A DNA stretch of 64,000 bases from Cupriavidus necator (GTDB taxonomy: Bacteria; Pseudomonadota; Gammaproteobacteria; Burkholderiales; Burkholderiaceae). The first letter of the stretch is position 1. Each line of letters begins with the position of its first letter. Where the stretch lies: contig NZ_SROX01000019.1 in NCBI RefSeq assembly GCF_013141915.1, positions 86,196-150,195 of the forward strand, given 5' to 3'. A program made the position numbers and the translations under genes. Shown here one piece after another: positions 32,841 to 41,650 of this stretch. A model generated the notes under the pieces. The model worked only from the letters and a program-made list of their open reading frames with translations, was not told where the DNA came from and made no database searches.

Positions 32841-33274
32841 GAGGCGCCCCATCGCGTTTTCGGGGGCCCTCGGCGCCTGTCAGGAAAGCCTTCATTTTCA
32901 AGGCCTTGCAGCGCCGGCTCAGGATTTGCCCTGATTCTTTCGGCGCGTATCGGCGCTGAAACACGCGGCCAGGGGTGCTGCTGCCGCCGCCCGTGTGGGC
33001 CGGACCGCATGCTGGCTTGAATCGGCGATGGCGGCATGGGCAAGCGCGGCGGCGCCGCCATGGCCGCGCATCGCCCGCCGGCCGGCTCGCCGGCGACGCC
33101 ATCGGCCCCACCCGGCATAAGGCGTGACCGCGCGTTGGCACAGCACGGGCCGCCGCGGCACGCGTGCCAGACCTGTCGCGAAAACCCCTCAGCGTTTATC
33201 CTCGCTAGGCCCTATGTCTGATTTAAAGTACATTAGAGGCATTACAGACTTGTCATCTCTCCACAAGGGAAACC

Positions 33275-34060
33275 ATGAGTGAAGCCGTCGTTCCCCTGTA
33301 TCACCAGATTTACGTGGTGCTGCGCCAGCAGATCGTCGAAGGCCGCTTCGGCCAGGGTCCCTTGCCCGGCGAGATTGACCTCGCCAAGCAGTTCCACGCG
33401 TCGCGCGTGACCATGCGGCGCGTGTTCGACCGGCTGGTGCAGGAAGGGCTGGTGCGCCGCCACCGCGGGCTCGGCACCTTCGTCAACCCGCATCCGGTGC
33501 GCCCGGCCGCGGCCGCCGGCGAGGAACGCGGCACCAGCCTGCTCGACAACATCATCGACATGGGCCAGAAGACCTCGGTCAAGGTGATCTCGATCGATGA
33601 AGTCCATGCCACGCCAGACGTGGCCGATTCGCTGCAGATCGAGCCGGGCGATCCGGTGGTGAAGATCGTGCGCGTGCGCCACTACCGCAACCGCCCGCTG
33701 TCCCACATCACGGTCTACCTGCCGGCAGCGCTGGGCCGGCCGATCACGCGCCAGGCGCTGGAAGAGACCCCGGTGCTGCGCTTGCTGGAAGCGGGCGGGG
33801 TCAAGCTCGGCCGCGCCAGCCAGGTCCTGTCGGCACGGCTGGCCGACGTGGTGGTGGCGCCGCTGCTGGATGTGCCGGTCGGCGGCGCGCTGCTGGCGGT
33901 GCGCCGCGTGGTCAAGGACCAGTCCGGGCGCCCGGTGCAGCTGCTGCTGGGCCAGTACCGCCCGGACCGCTATGAATACCGGATGGAACTGTCGCCGGCC
34001 GGCGTCGACAGCGCCAACGTCTGGGTGGAAAGCGAGACCCGCCCCGGCTTGCGCGACTGA
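33275..34060 (+). CDS. GntR-family regulator with UTRA domain (HutC type)
   Basis: The 261-residue product has an N-terminal GntR winged helix (LYHQIYVVLRQQIVEGRFGQG, ASRVTMRRVFDRLVQEGLV, RRHRGLGTFV) and a UTRA ligand-binding domain (VARHY-like block VKIVRVRHYRNRPLSHITVYLP). The start at 33275 follows AAGGGAAACC. It precedes a Bug gene and two aconitase-superfamily genes on the same strand, so it probably represses them until their substrate is present. HutC-type regulators bind small carboxylate or sugar effectors. The specific ligand is unknown. Confidence 0.9.
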   Translation: MSEAVVPLYHQIYVVLRQQIVEGRFGQGPLPGEIDLAKQFHASRVTMRRVFDRLVQEGLVRRHRGLGTFVNPHPVRPAAAAGEERGTSLLDNIIDMGQKTSVKVISIDEVHATPDVADSLQIEPGDPVVKIVRVRHYRNRPLSHITVYLPAALGRPITRQALEETPVLRLLEAGGVKLGRASQVLSARLADVVVAPLLDVPVGGALLAVRRVVKDQSGRPVQLLLGQYRPDRYEYRMELSPAGVDSANVWVESETRPGLRD

Positions 34061-34160
34061 TGCCACGGGTGCCGCCCCGGCTTGCGTTGCCGGGGTGCGC
34101 CGGATCCTGTTCCGCGCCATACTGCGCATCCCTGATCACATCACGCGAGGAGCCGCCGCC

Positions 34161-35216
34161 ATGCCAGAGTTCCGACTGGTCTCGTCCAGCCCGACCCGTC
34201 TGCCTTCGATTCCCCGCCGCGCCACGGTGCGGCGCCTTGCCGCACTTGGCACGCTGGCCGCCTGCGCGCTGGCCCTGCCACTGACGGCCGTGGCCCAGGC
34301 ACAAGGCCAGGGGCCGGCGCAGGTGGCCGGCGGCAAGCCGATCCGGATCCTGGTGGGCGCGCCGGCCGGCGGCACCACCGACACGCTGGCGCGCACCATT
34401 GCCCAAGAGATGTCGCAGGCGCTGGGCCAGCCCGTGGTGGTCGAGAACCGCCCCGGCGCGGGCGGCAATATCGCCGCGGACCTGGTCGCCAAGAGCGCGC
34501 CGGACGGCAGCACGCTGCTGATGAGCTTCACCAGCCATACCATCAACGCCACGCTGTACAAGAAACTGCCGTTCGATCCGGTGCAGGACTTCACGCCGAT
34601 CACGCTGGTCGCCACCGTGCCCAGCGTGCTGGTGGCCACGCCCCGGCTGGCGGCCAACAATGTGCCCGAGTTGATCCGCCTGGCGCGCTCGGAACCGGGC
34701 AAGCTGAACTTCGCCATCGGCTCGGTGGGCTCGTCGCTACATATGGCCGGCGACATGTTCAAGATGATGACCGGCACCTACATCGTCAACATTCCGTACA
34801 AGGGCACTTCGCCGGCACTGACCGACGTGCTGGCGGGGCAGTGCGACTTGATGTTCGCCAGCACCATCAACGTGCTGCCGCACGTGCGCGCGGGCAAGCT
34901 CAAGGTGCTGGGCGTGACCAGCCCCGCGCCGCTGCCGCAGTTCCCCGGCGCGGCGCCGATCGGCAATACCGTCAAGGGCTTCGAGTCGAGCGCGTGGTTC
35001 GGCCTGTTCGGGCCGGCCGGCATGCCGCACGACACCACGCAGGCGCTGTACCAGGCCGCGCGCAAGGGGCTGGAAGCCCCCGCGGTGCGCAAGCGCCTGG
35101 AGAACGATGGCGCGCAACCGATGGGCACGCCACCCGATGCTTTCGCCGCATTCGTGAAGCAGGACATCAAGCGCTGGGCGGGCGTGGTCAAGTACTCGGG
35201 GGCCTCGCCGGAATGA
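34161..35216 (+). CDS. Bug/TctC-family periplasmic solute-binding protein
   Basis: This 351-residue Bug protein has a long signal region with twin arginines (PRRATVRRLAALGTLAACAL) ending near AVAQA. The family blocks follow: KPIRILVGAPAGGTTDTLART, VVENRPGAGGNIAADLVAK, KKLPFDPVQDFTPITLVAT and KLNFAIGSVGSSLHMAGDMF. The ATG at 34161 follows GAGGAG. Its stop overlaps the next start as ATGA, linking it to the hydro-lyase genes. It probably captures the organic acid processed by them. Confidence 0.9.
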   Translation: MPEFRLVSSSPTRLPSIPRRATVRRLAALGTLAACALALPLTAVAQAQGQGPAQVAGGKPIRILVGAPAGGTTDTLARTIAQEMSQALGQPVVVENRPGAGGNIAADLVAKSAPDGSTLLMSFTSHTINATLYKKLPFDPVQDFTPITLVATVPSVLVATPRLAANNVPELIRLARSEPGKLNFAIGSVGSSLHMAGDMFKMMTGTYIVNIPYKGTSPALTDVLAGQCDLMFASTINVLPHVRAGKLKVLGVTSPAPLPQFPGAAPIGNTVKGFESSAWFGLFGPAGMPHDTTQALYQAARKGLEAPAVRKRLENDGAQPMGTPPDAFAAFVKQDIKRWAGVVKYSGASPE

Positions 35217-36499
35217 GCACCCTCCACGCCACGCTGGCGCAAAAGCTGGTGGCACGCGCCGCCGGGCTGGCGCATGCCGAGCCGGGCACCGTGGTGATCT
35301 GCCGGGTCGACCTGGCGATGTCGCACGACTCCAGCGGCCCGCGCCGCGTGGCGCCGCTGCTGGAAGAACTGGGCACCGGCGTCTGGGATCCGTCGCGCTA
35401 TGTGGTGGTGACCGACCATTTCGTGCCCGGCGGCGATGCCCAGGCCGAATCGATCCTGCGCTTCACGCGCGACTGGACGCGCCAGGCCGGCGCGCACTTC
35501 ATCGACGCCGAAGGCATCTGCCACGTGGTGCTGCCCGAGCGCGGCCATGTGCTGCCAGGGCGCCTGATCGTTGGCGGTGACAGCCACAGTCCCACCGGCG
35601 GCGCCTTCGGCGCGTATATGTTCGGCGTGGGCGCGACCGAGATGGCCGGCGTGCTAGCCACCGGCGAGATCTGGCTGCGGGTGCCCGACACCATCCGGCT
35701 GCAATGGGACGGGCAACTCGCGCCCGGGGTGTGCGCCAAGGACATGATGCTGTTCCTGTGCGCCACGCTGGGCATGGGTGGCGGGCGCTACCAGGCCCTG
35801 GAATTCACAGGCAGCGCCGTCGCCGCGCTGCCGATGCAGGAGCGCATGACGCTTACCAACATGAGCACCGAGCTGGGCGCGCAGACCGGGCTGGTGGCGC
35901 CCGACGCGGTCACGCTCGACTGGCTGGCCCAGGCCGGCGTGCCGGCGCAGACCCTGGCGGCGATCGACCTGGACCACTGGCGCAGCGACGCCGGCGCGCC
36001 GGTGCTGGCCACCCATCGCTTCGACGCCGCGGCGCTGGTGCCGCAGGTGGCCGCGCCGCACTCGCCCGCCAACAGCGCGCCGGTGGACCGCGCCGCCGGC
36101 GAGCCGGTGCAGATCGCCTACCTGGGCGCCTGCACCGGCGCCAAGCTGGAAGACCTGCGCATGGCCGCGCGCGTGCTGCGCGGGCGCCGCGTGGCCGCCG
36201 GCGTGACGCTGCAGGTGGCACCGGCCTCGCGCCGCGACCAGCTGCAGGCCGAGCAGGAAGGCACGCTGCGGATCCTCGCCGACGCCGGCGCCATGCTGCT
36301 GCCCAACGCCTGCGGCGCCTGCGCCGGCTATGGCGCGGCGCGCTTCCCGGCGGGCAGCCGTGCCATCGCCTCGACCGCGCGCAACTTCGCCGGCCGCATG
36401 GGCGACGCCGGCAGCGCCGTGTGGCTCGGCTCGCCGATGACAGTAGCCGCCAGCGCCGTCACCGGCCGCATTACCGATCCGCGTACGCTGCTGGAGTAA
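35213..36499 (+). CDS. Aconitase-superfamily hydro-lyase, large subunit (LeuC-like)
   Basis: The 428-residue protein is the large, Fe-S-bearing subunit of a LeuC/LeuD-type hydro-lyase. The typical stretches are GGDSHSPTGGAFGAYMFGVGATE and GACTGAKLEDLRMAAR, with the other two cluster ligands in NACGACAGYG. The family includes isopropylmalate isomerase, homoaconitase, and dimethylmaleate or citraconate hydratases. Placement beside a Bug protein and GntR regulator, and far from leuA, suggests a catabolic hydratase rather than leucine synthesis. The small subunit follows after 50 bp. The exact substrate is not known. Confidence 0.88.
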   Translation: MSTLHATLAQKLVARAAGLAHAEPGTVVICRVDLAMSHDSSGPRRVAPLLEELGTGVWDPSRYVVVTDHFVPGGDAQAESILRFTRDWTRQAGAHFIDAEGICHVVLPERGHVLPGRLIVGGDSHSPTGGAFGAYMFGVGATEMAGVLATGEIWLRVPDTIRLQWDGQLAPGVCAKDMMLFLCATLGMGGGRYQALEFTGSAVAALPMQERMTLTNMSTELGAQTGLVAPDAVTLDWLAQAGVPAQTLAAIDLDHWRSDAGAPVLATHRFDAAALVPQVAAPHSPANSAPVDRAAGEPVQIAYLGACTGAKLEDLRMAARVLRGRRVAAGVTLQVAPASRRDQLQAEQEGTLRILADAGAMLLPNACGACAGYGAARFPAGSRAIASTARNFAGRMGDAGSAVWLGSPMTVAASAVTGRITDPRTLLE

Positions 36500-36549
36500 C
36501 GCCGCAGCCCTGACCCCGTACCCGCCGCTGGCGGGACAGACTTCCCCGC

Positions 36550-37071
36550 ATGACCTCTGCCTTCGCCCCCGCTCCTGCCGGCCGCCTCTGGCGCTTCGGC
36601 GACAACATCGACACCGATGCCATGGCCCCCGCCGTGCTGATGAAAGCGCCGCTGCAGGTGCTGGCACGGCATTGCCTGGCCGCGCTGCGCCCGGAGTTTC
36701 CCGCCAGCGTACGCCCCGGCGACGTGCTGGTGGCCGGCGCCAACTTCGGCATCGGTTCCTCGCGCGAGCAGGCGCCGCAGGCGCTGCGCGAACTGGGCGT
36801 GGGCGCGGTGGTGGCGCAATCGTTTGGCGGGCTGTTCTATCGCAACGCCATCAACCTGGGGCTGCCGGTGCTGGTCTGCGCCGACACCAGCGGGCTGGCC
36901 GACGGCGCGCACGGGGTGCTGGACCTGGACACCGCGCAATTGCGGCTGGACGACGGCAGCGTGGTGGCGTGCGAACCGATTCCGGCGTTCCTGCGCGCCA
37001 TCCTGGCCGCGGGCGGGCTGGTGCCGCACCTGAAGGCGCGCCTGGCGCGCGAACGCGGCGCCGGGGGCTGA
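36550..37071 (+). CDS. Aconitase-superfamily hydro-lyase, small subunit (LeuD-like)
   Basis: The 173-residue protein is the swivelling small subunit. It has WRFGDNIDTDAMAPA at the N-terminus, then GANFGIGSSREQAPQAL (the substrate-binding GxxSSRE loop) and SFGGLFYRNAINLGLPVL. The length is typical for a small subunit of LeuD/DmdB type. It follows its large subunit on the same strand and forms the end of the GntR-Bug-hydro-lyase operon, 10 bp from the stop of a convergent gene. It works as a heterodimer with the large subunit. Confidence 0.88.
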   Translation: MTSAFAPAPAGRLWRFGDNIDTDAMAPAVLMKAPLQVLARHCLAALRPEFPASVRPGDVLVAGANFGIGSSREQAPQALRELGVGAVVAQSFGGLFYRNAINLGLPVLVCADTSGLADGAHGVLDLDTAQLRLDDGSVVACEPIPAFLRAILAAGGLVPHLKARLARERGAGG

Positions 37072-37081
37072 AGCCGGCGCC

Positions 37082-37789
37082 TCAGGCCGCGGCAGGCGGT
37101 GGCGCGGTGCGCAGCAGCGCCAGCGCCTCTTCGTCGCTGGTCTGGCTGAAATCGAGGTAGAACGCGCCCACCGCGCCGAAACTGGGCGGCGTGTTCAGGC
37201 AGATGACCTCGTCGGCGGCCGGCGCCAGGCTGGCCAGCCCCTCCTGCGAACCAACCGGCGTGGCCGCGACCACGCGCGCCGCACCGGCCATGCGCACGCC
37301 TTCGAGCGCGGCGCGCATGGTGGCGCCGGTGGCCACGCCATCATCGACCACGATCACGACGCGTCCGGCGCGGGCCGGCACCGGCTTGCCGCCGCGGTAG
37401 CGCTGCTGGCGCCGGGCGATCTCGTCGAGCTGGCGGCCGCGCTCGGCATCGAAGCTGCCGCTGTCGACGGCGCGGCGTGCCCAGGGATCGTCATTGACCA
37501 CCGTGTGCGGCCCGCCGCCGCCGGCATCGCCCTCCACCACCGCGCCCAGTGCCAGTTCCGGGTAGCCCAGCGCACCGATCTTGCGCACCAGCAGCACGTC
37601 CAGCTGCCCGTCCAGCGCGCGCGCCACCTCAAACGCCACCGGCACGCCGCCGCGCGGCAACGCCAGCACCAGCGGCGGCTGGCCCAGCCGGGCGGCGCCA
37701 AAGCCCAGCGCCGCCAGGTGGCGGCCGAGGTATTGGCCCGCTTCGCGGCGATCGGCAAAGCACGGGGGCAAGGACATGTCGGTTTCCAT
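37082..37789 (-). CDS. Phosphoribosyltransferase-family protein
   Basis: The 235-residue product carries the PRPP-binding motif VVIVVDDGVATGATMRAAL and the N-terminal PLVLALPRGGVPVAFEVA loop, both characteristic of stand-alone type I phosphoribosyltransferase-like proteins. The rest of the sequence does not match a named purine or pyrimidine enzyme. The start at 37789 is tentative; a second ATG at 37777 is possible. It is convergent with the hydro-lyase small subunit gene (10 bp apart). The reaction is unknown. Confidence 0.82.
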   Translation of the reverse strand: METDMSLPPCFADRREAGQYLGRHLAALGFGAARLGQPPLVLALPRGGVPVAFEVARALDGQLDVLLVRKIGALGYPELALGAVVEGDAGGGGPHTVVNDDPWARRAVDSGSFDAERGRQLDEIARRQQRYRGGKPVPARAGRVVIVVDDGVATGATMRAALEGVRMAGAARVVAATPVGSQEGLASLAPAADEVICLNTPPSFGAVGAFYLDFSQTSDEEALALLRTAPPPAAA

Positions 37790-38049
37790 GGGCGGGACAG
37801 TCCGGCGCGGGGTCCCTCCGCCCAATATAGACCCTGGCGCTGCCTGCGGCGGCGGCCCGCGGGTCACCTGCCGGCGCGCGCCGGCACGAGCCGGCGCCAT
37901 TAGGCGCGATGGTGCAACAGTGTGTTCAGCCGGGGGTAGCTGACCGCGCCGCAGTGCAGCATTACGATGACGGCTGGCACTGACAACGCCGCACCGCCCT
38001 TGCCGGACAGGCCCACGCCCGCGCCCGGCCCGATCGCCTGAGCCCTGAC

Positions 38050-38238
38050 ATGACCACGCCCTCCTCCGCCCGCGCCGCGACTGCGCAACCCCGCCACGAC
38101 GCCACGGCAGACGTTTCCCCCCTCGCCGCGCCGGACATTCCGTTCGGTTCGCTCGAAGCCGCCGCGATGGCCGAGCTGCCGTACACCTTCCGCCCGGCCG
38201 GCACCTGCACCCGCTACTACGACGAGTTTTTCGGCTGA
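38050..38238 (+). CDS. Small hypothetical protein
   Basis: A 62-codon frame with codon usage like the neighbours (mostly G or C at third position). The product is acidic at its end, with a PYTFRPAGTCTRYYDEFFG tail. No ribosome site is obvious. Its last 22 bases overlap the end of the convergent LysR gene. I do not recognise a family; it could be a real small protein or a chance frame. Confidence 0.4.
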   Translation: MTTPSSARAATAQPRHDATADVSPLAAPDIPFGSLEAAAMAELPYTFRPAGTCTRYYDEFFG

Positions 38239-39116
38239 AGCGCCGGCGGCGCGCCTGCCGCCATCACGGTATCGCAGAGCGCGGCCAGCCGCGCCGCCAT
38301 GTCGCGTGCGGCGGCCGGCAGGTCCGGCTGCGCGTGCAGGCTCAGTTCGACATCCGGCGCCGCGGCGGGCCAGCCTTGCTCCAGTACCGTGTGCTGCGCC
38401 GTGGCCAGCCGCCGCGGCAGCAGCGTCACGCCCAGGCCATCGGCCACCGCCGCCAGGATGCTGGCCAGGCTGGCGCTGACAAAGGCCACGCGCCAGCGCC
38501 GGCCGCCGGCGTCGAGTGCGTGCGTCATCTCGCCGCGATACAGGCCGCCCACCGGGAACACCACCAGCGGCACCGGATCGCGCGCCACCGCCGGACGGCT
38601 GCGGCTGTCGATCCAGCACAGCGGCTCCGGCCAGCTGGCCAGCCCCTGCGCCTGGCCGGTGCGCTGCTTGACCAGCACCAGGTCCAGCTCGCGGTCCTGG
38701 AAACGCTGCCACAGCTCGTGGCTCAGGCCACTGGTCACCTCCAGCCGCATGCCCGGCCAGTCATCGGCAAACCCGGCCAGCACCGGGGTCAGCGGGCGCG
38801 CGGCAAAGTCCTCGGGCACGCCGAGCCGGATCTCGCCCTGGCCGGCGCTCTGGCGCAACTGCCCCACCGCCTCGGCCATTAGCTGCTGCAGGCGGCGCGC
38901 ATAGCCGAGCAGGCGCTCGCCTTCCGGCGTAGTGGTGACATAGCGGCCGCCGCGGTCCAGCAGCACGCAGCCCAGCTGGTCTTCCAGCCGCCGCACCTGC
39001 TGGCTCACGGTGGACTGGGTCAGGTGCACACGCTGGGCGGCGCGGGTAAAGCTGCCGCTTTCGGCGACGGCGACAAAACTCTGCAGCAGCACGGGGTCGA
39101 GACGGGGATCCTGCAT
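38217..39116 (-). CDS. LysR-family transcriptional regulator
   Basis: The 299-residue protein has the LysR helix-turn-helix (LLQSFVAVAESGSFTRAAQRVHLTQSTVSQQVRRLE) and effector domain (VTLLPRRLATAQ near the end). The ATG at 39116 starts MQDPRLDP; the frame is open further upstream without similarity. It is divergent from a nucleoside deaminase gene and an MFS gene and is likely their regulator. The shared 177-bp spacer contains an AT-rich tract (TTTCATCATTTAATTTCCC) suited to a LysR site. Confidence 0.9.
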   Translation of the reverse strand: MQDPRLDPVLLQSFVAVAESGSFTRAAQRVHLTQSTVSQQVRRLEDQLGCVLLDRGGRYVTTTPEGERLLGYARRLQQLMAEAVGQLRQSAGQGEIRLGVPEDFAARPLTPVLAGFADDWPGMRLEVTSGLSHELWQRFQDRELDLVLVKQRTGQAQGLASWPEPLCWIDSRSRPAVARDPVPLVVFPVGGLYRGEMTHALDAGGRRWRVAFVSASLASILAAVADGLGVTLLPRRLATAQHTVLEQGWPAAAPDVELSLHAQPDLPAAARDMAARLAALCDTVMAAGAPPALQPKNSS

Positions 39117-39293
39117 GACGGGGCATCCATTGGTTTTTCCACTGTTGGCGATTTCATCATTTAATTTCCCAATCACCAAGGCCCGGCGTACAGTGGCGCC
39201 ACGCAGCCCCAGGCTGCGTCCGGGCGCCGTCGCCCCTGACTTCAAGCACCATGCCGCGTTGCGCGCGAGCATGTACCCACTTTTCTGCCAACC

Positions 39294-39752
39294 ATGACCA
39301 CTCACCAGGCATTCATGCGCGAGGCGGTCCGCCTCGCCTTGGCCAACCGTGACCGGGGCGCGCGCCCGTTCGGCGCCGTGCTGGTACTCGACGGCGAGGC
39401 TGTCGCCACCGGCGTCAACGACATCGTCCACAGCCACGACCCCACCACCCATGCCGAGATGGAGGCGGTGCGCGCCGCCGCGCGCAAGCTGGGCCGGCCC
39501 GACCTGCGCGGCAGCGTGGTCTATGCCACCGGCCACCCCTGCCCGATGTGCCTGGCGGCGCTGACCATGGCCGGGGTGCAGGCGGTCTACTACGCGTTCG
39601 ACAACCACGATGCCGCCCCCTATGGCATGTCGAGCGAGGCCGCCTACCAGGCGCTGCGCCTGCCACTCGACCCGCCGCCGTTGCCGCTCACGCGGGTGCC
39701 GGTCGAACTTTCCGCCGCGCAGCTCTACGGCGTGCGCGCGCGCCGTGGCTGA
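39294..39752 (+). CDS. Nucleoside/guanine deaminase (CDA fold)
   Basis: The 152-residue protein has the zinc site of the cytidine deaminase superfamily: His53-Ala-Glu55 (THAEMEAVR) and HPCPMCLAAL with Cys83 and Cys86. The pattern and length match the Bacillus guanine deaminase GuaD and similar small nucleobase deaminases, including PEC-like tRNA deaminases. Its stop overlaps the start of an MFS transporter gene, and a LysR gene is divergent. The substrate is most likely a purine base or analogue, but this is not proven by sequence. Confidence 0.85.
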   Translation: MTTHQAFMREAVRLALANRDRGARPFGAVLVLDGEAVATGVNDIVHSHDPTTHAEMEAVRAAARKLGRPDLRGSVVYATGHPCPMCLAALTMAGVQAVYYAFDNHDAAPYGMSSEAAYQALRLPLDPPPLPLTRVPVELSAAQLYGVRARRG

Positions 39753-40998
39753 GGGCGCGCGCCCGCCGCGCTGGCTGGTGCTGGCGGCCGTGGCCGGCAT
39801 CGGCCTGAACCTGCGGCCGTTCCTGACCGCGGTCGGGCCGCTGGCGCCGGCCATCCGCGGCGGCACCGGCCTGAGCTACCAGGGCATGGCGTGGCTGACG
39901 CTGCTGCCGATGCTGCTGATGGGGGTGGGCGCGTTCTTCGGCCCTGCTATCCGCGCGCGGCTGGGGGCGCGCACCGCGGTGCTGGGCGCGCTGGCCTTGC
40001 TTGGCGGCGGTTGCGCGCTGCGGCTGGGCGCGGCCGGCGCCACCTTGCTGATCGCCTCGGCGGCGCTGTGCGGGTTGGGCGTGGCGGTGGTGCAGGCGGC
40101 ATGCCCGGGACTGGTCAAGCAGGAGTTCCCGGCGCGCGTGGCACCGGTGATGGGCCTGTATTCGGCCGCACTGATGGGCGGCGGCGCGCTGGGCGCGCAA
40201 CTGTCGCCCTATGTCACCGAGCTGGCCGGCAGCTGGCGCGAGGCGCTGGCGCTGTGGGCTGTGCCCGCGCTGGCGGCGCTGGCACTGGCGTGGGTGGCGC
40301 TGCCGCGCGGCGCGGCCCGCAAGCCGGCATGGGCCGGGGCCGCGCCGGCAAGCCGCCCGGCCAGCGCCGCCGGCAAGACCGGCGCGCTGCTGCGGCGTCC
40401 GCGCACCTGGCTGCTGATGGCTTGCTTTGGCGTGATGAACGGCGGCTATGCGTCGCTGGTGGCGTGGCTGGCGCCGTTCTACCAGAGCCATGGCTGGAGT
40501 GCGCCGGCGAGCGGCTCGCTGGTGGCGCTGATGGCGGTGGCGCAGGCCGCCGCGGCGCTGCTGCTGCCCACGCTGGCGGCGCGCCGCCTGGACCGGCGCG
40601 CCTGGATGGCGCTGGCGCTGGGGCTGCAGGTCGCCGGCTTCGCCGGCCTGGCGCTGTGGCCAGACGCGGCGCCGCACGCCTGGGCCGTGATCGGCGGCGC
40701 CGGCCTGGGCGGCTGCTTTGCGCTGTACCTGGTGGTGGCGCTGGACCACCTGCCCGACCCCGACAGCGCCGGCACGCTGAGCGCGGTGATGCAGGGCGGC
40801 GGCTTCCTGCTGGCGTCGCTGGCACCGTGGCTCACCGCCATGCTGCACGCCCGCACCGGCGACTTTGCCGCCGGCTGGTGGTACCACCTGGCGTGCGCGG
40901 CGGTGGTCGGCGTCCTGACCATGCGGCTGGATCCGGCGCGCTACGGCGCATCCTTTGCATTGCCGGCGCCCGCGGGTTGCGCGCGGCCCGCAGGATGA
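39745..40998 (+). CDS. MFS transporter, CynX/NimT-like
   Basis: The 417-residue membrane protein has about twelve hydrophobic segments and begins LVLAAVAGIGLNLRPFLTAVGPL, a hallmark of the CynX/NimT group (cyanate, nitroimidazole-type transporters). Other features are GPAIRARLGARTAVLGALALL and SYVTELAGSWREALALWAVPAL-like stretches. The GTG start at 39745 overlaps the deaminase stop by 8 bases, so the genes are coupled. The pairing suggests uptake or efflux of the deaminase substrate or product. The specificity is unknown. Confidence 0.87.
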   Translation: MAEGARPPRWLVLAAVAGIGLNLRPFLTAVGPLAPAIRGGTGLSYQGMAWLTLLPMLLMGVGAFFGPAIRARLGARTAVLGALALLGGGCALRLGAAGATLLIASAALCGLGVAVVQAACPGLVKQEFPARVAPVMGLYSAALMGGGALGAQLSPYVTELAGSWREALALWAVPALAALALAWVALPRGAARKPAWAGAAPASRPASAAGKTGALLRRPRTWLLMACFGVMNGGYASLVAWLAPFYQSHGWSAPASGSLVALMAVAQAAAALLLPTLAARRLDRRAWMALALGLQVAGFAGLALWPDAAPHAWAVIGGAGLGGCFALYLVVALDHLPDPDSAGTLSAVMQGGGFLLASLAPWLTAMLHARTGDFAAGWWYHLACAAVVGVLTMRLDPARYGASFALPAPAGCARPAG

Positions 40999-41106
40999 AA
41001 CCGGCCTGGCCGCGATGACGGCGCACGGCTGATACCAGTCTGGCCGTCAGGCGGCTCGCCCGGGCTCAACCGGACTCACCCTGGCTCAACCGGTGGGCCC
41101 GCGAGG

Positions 41107-41244
41107 TCAGCGGGCCCGCGCGGCCTCCACCACGGCCGTGACATCCGCCGGCGCCGGCTGCTGCGGCAGTGCGAACAAGGCCGCGGCGGGCGGCGACAGG
41201 CCCTGCAGCCATTGCAAGGCAAGCACGATAAGCATGACCGGCAT
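41107..41244 (-). CDS. Small hydrophobic protein
   Basis: A 45-codon frame starts at 41244 with a strong AAGGAGG ribosome site 6 nt away. The product begins MPVMLIVLALQWLQGL, a short hydrophobic stretch, then an Ala/Pro region ending EAARAR. It could be a small membrane-associated protein. There is no known family. The good ribosome site is the main support. Confidence 0.45.
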   Translation of the reverse strand: MPVMLIVLALQWLQGLSPPAAALFALPQQPAPADVTAVVEAARAR

Positions 41245-41335
41245 GGCGCCTCCTTCCCGCATTCGTGGCCACTTCCCACTGGTATAGCTCATCCTGCCCG
41301 GACGGCGCCCGAGGGCCACGCCCGGCATCGTCCGG

Positions 41336-41354
41336 GCGTACCCGTTTCTGCGTG
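41336..41354 (-). repeat. Dispersed 19-bp repeat, copy 6 (minus orientation)
   Basis: On the minus strand it reads CACGCAGAAACGGGTACGC, identical to copy 1. It lies in the 406-bp gap between the small hydrophobic protein and the lipoprotein gene. Further on in this gap, CTTGT-N11-ACAAG at 41559-41579 is an inverted pair that could be a regulator site. Confidence 0.7.
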
Positions 41355-41650
41355 CCTGCGCACCGGCCGGGCCCCGTTAGCGGCCACGCCCCGGGCCGGC
41401 GCCCTTGCGAAAACTATTTCGCATGTAACGTCACATTACCTTCGAAGTTGTGCCCGAGCGCCGTCTGCCGGGTCCGCCGCAGTGCCCGGGGAGCCTTGCC
41501 TGGCAAGGGCTTCCGGCGGGCATGCTGGCGCAGCGGGACCTTGCCCGCGCCGTTGCCCCTTGTGAGACAGGCTTACAAGTGCAAGCGCGCAGCGTGGGGG
41601 CCGGTCGCTACATTGGAGCCGTGTCCAACGCGATCCCGCCAGGAGCCCTG

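Larger units (their letters stand above)
32574..33274. other. Non-coding region between the fibre operon and GntR gene
   Basis: About 700 bp without a convincing gene on either strand. It should contain the promoters of both divergent units. Two palindromes stand out and are listed separately. Close to 33216-33249, GTCTG and CAGAC form an inverted pair in AT-rich DNA just before the GntR gene, which could be its own operator. Confidence 0.5.

Noticed and set aside
35213..37071. The LeuC/LeuD-like pair as the true leucine-synthesis isomerase
   Set aside because: Context (GntR, Bug coupling by ATGA) points to catabolism and leuA is about 20 kb away in a separate unit; it remains possible but unproven, so no leuC/leuD symbols are used.
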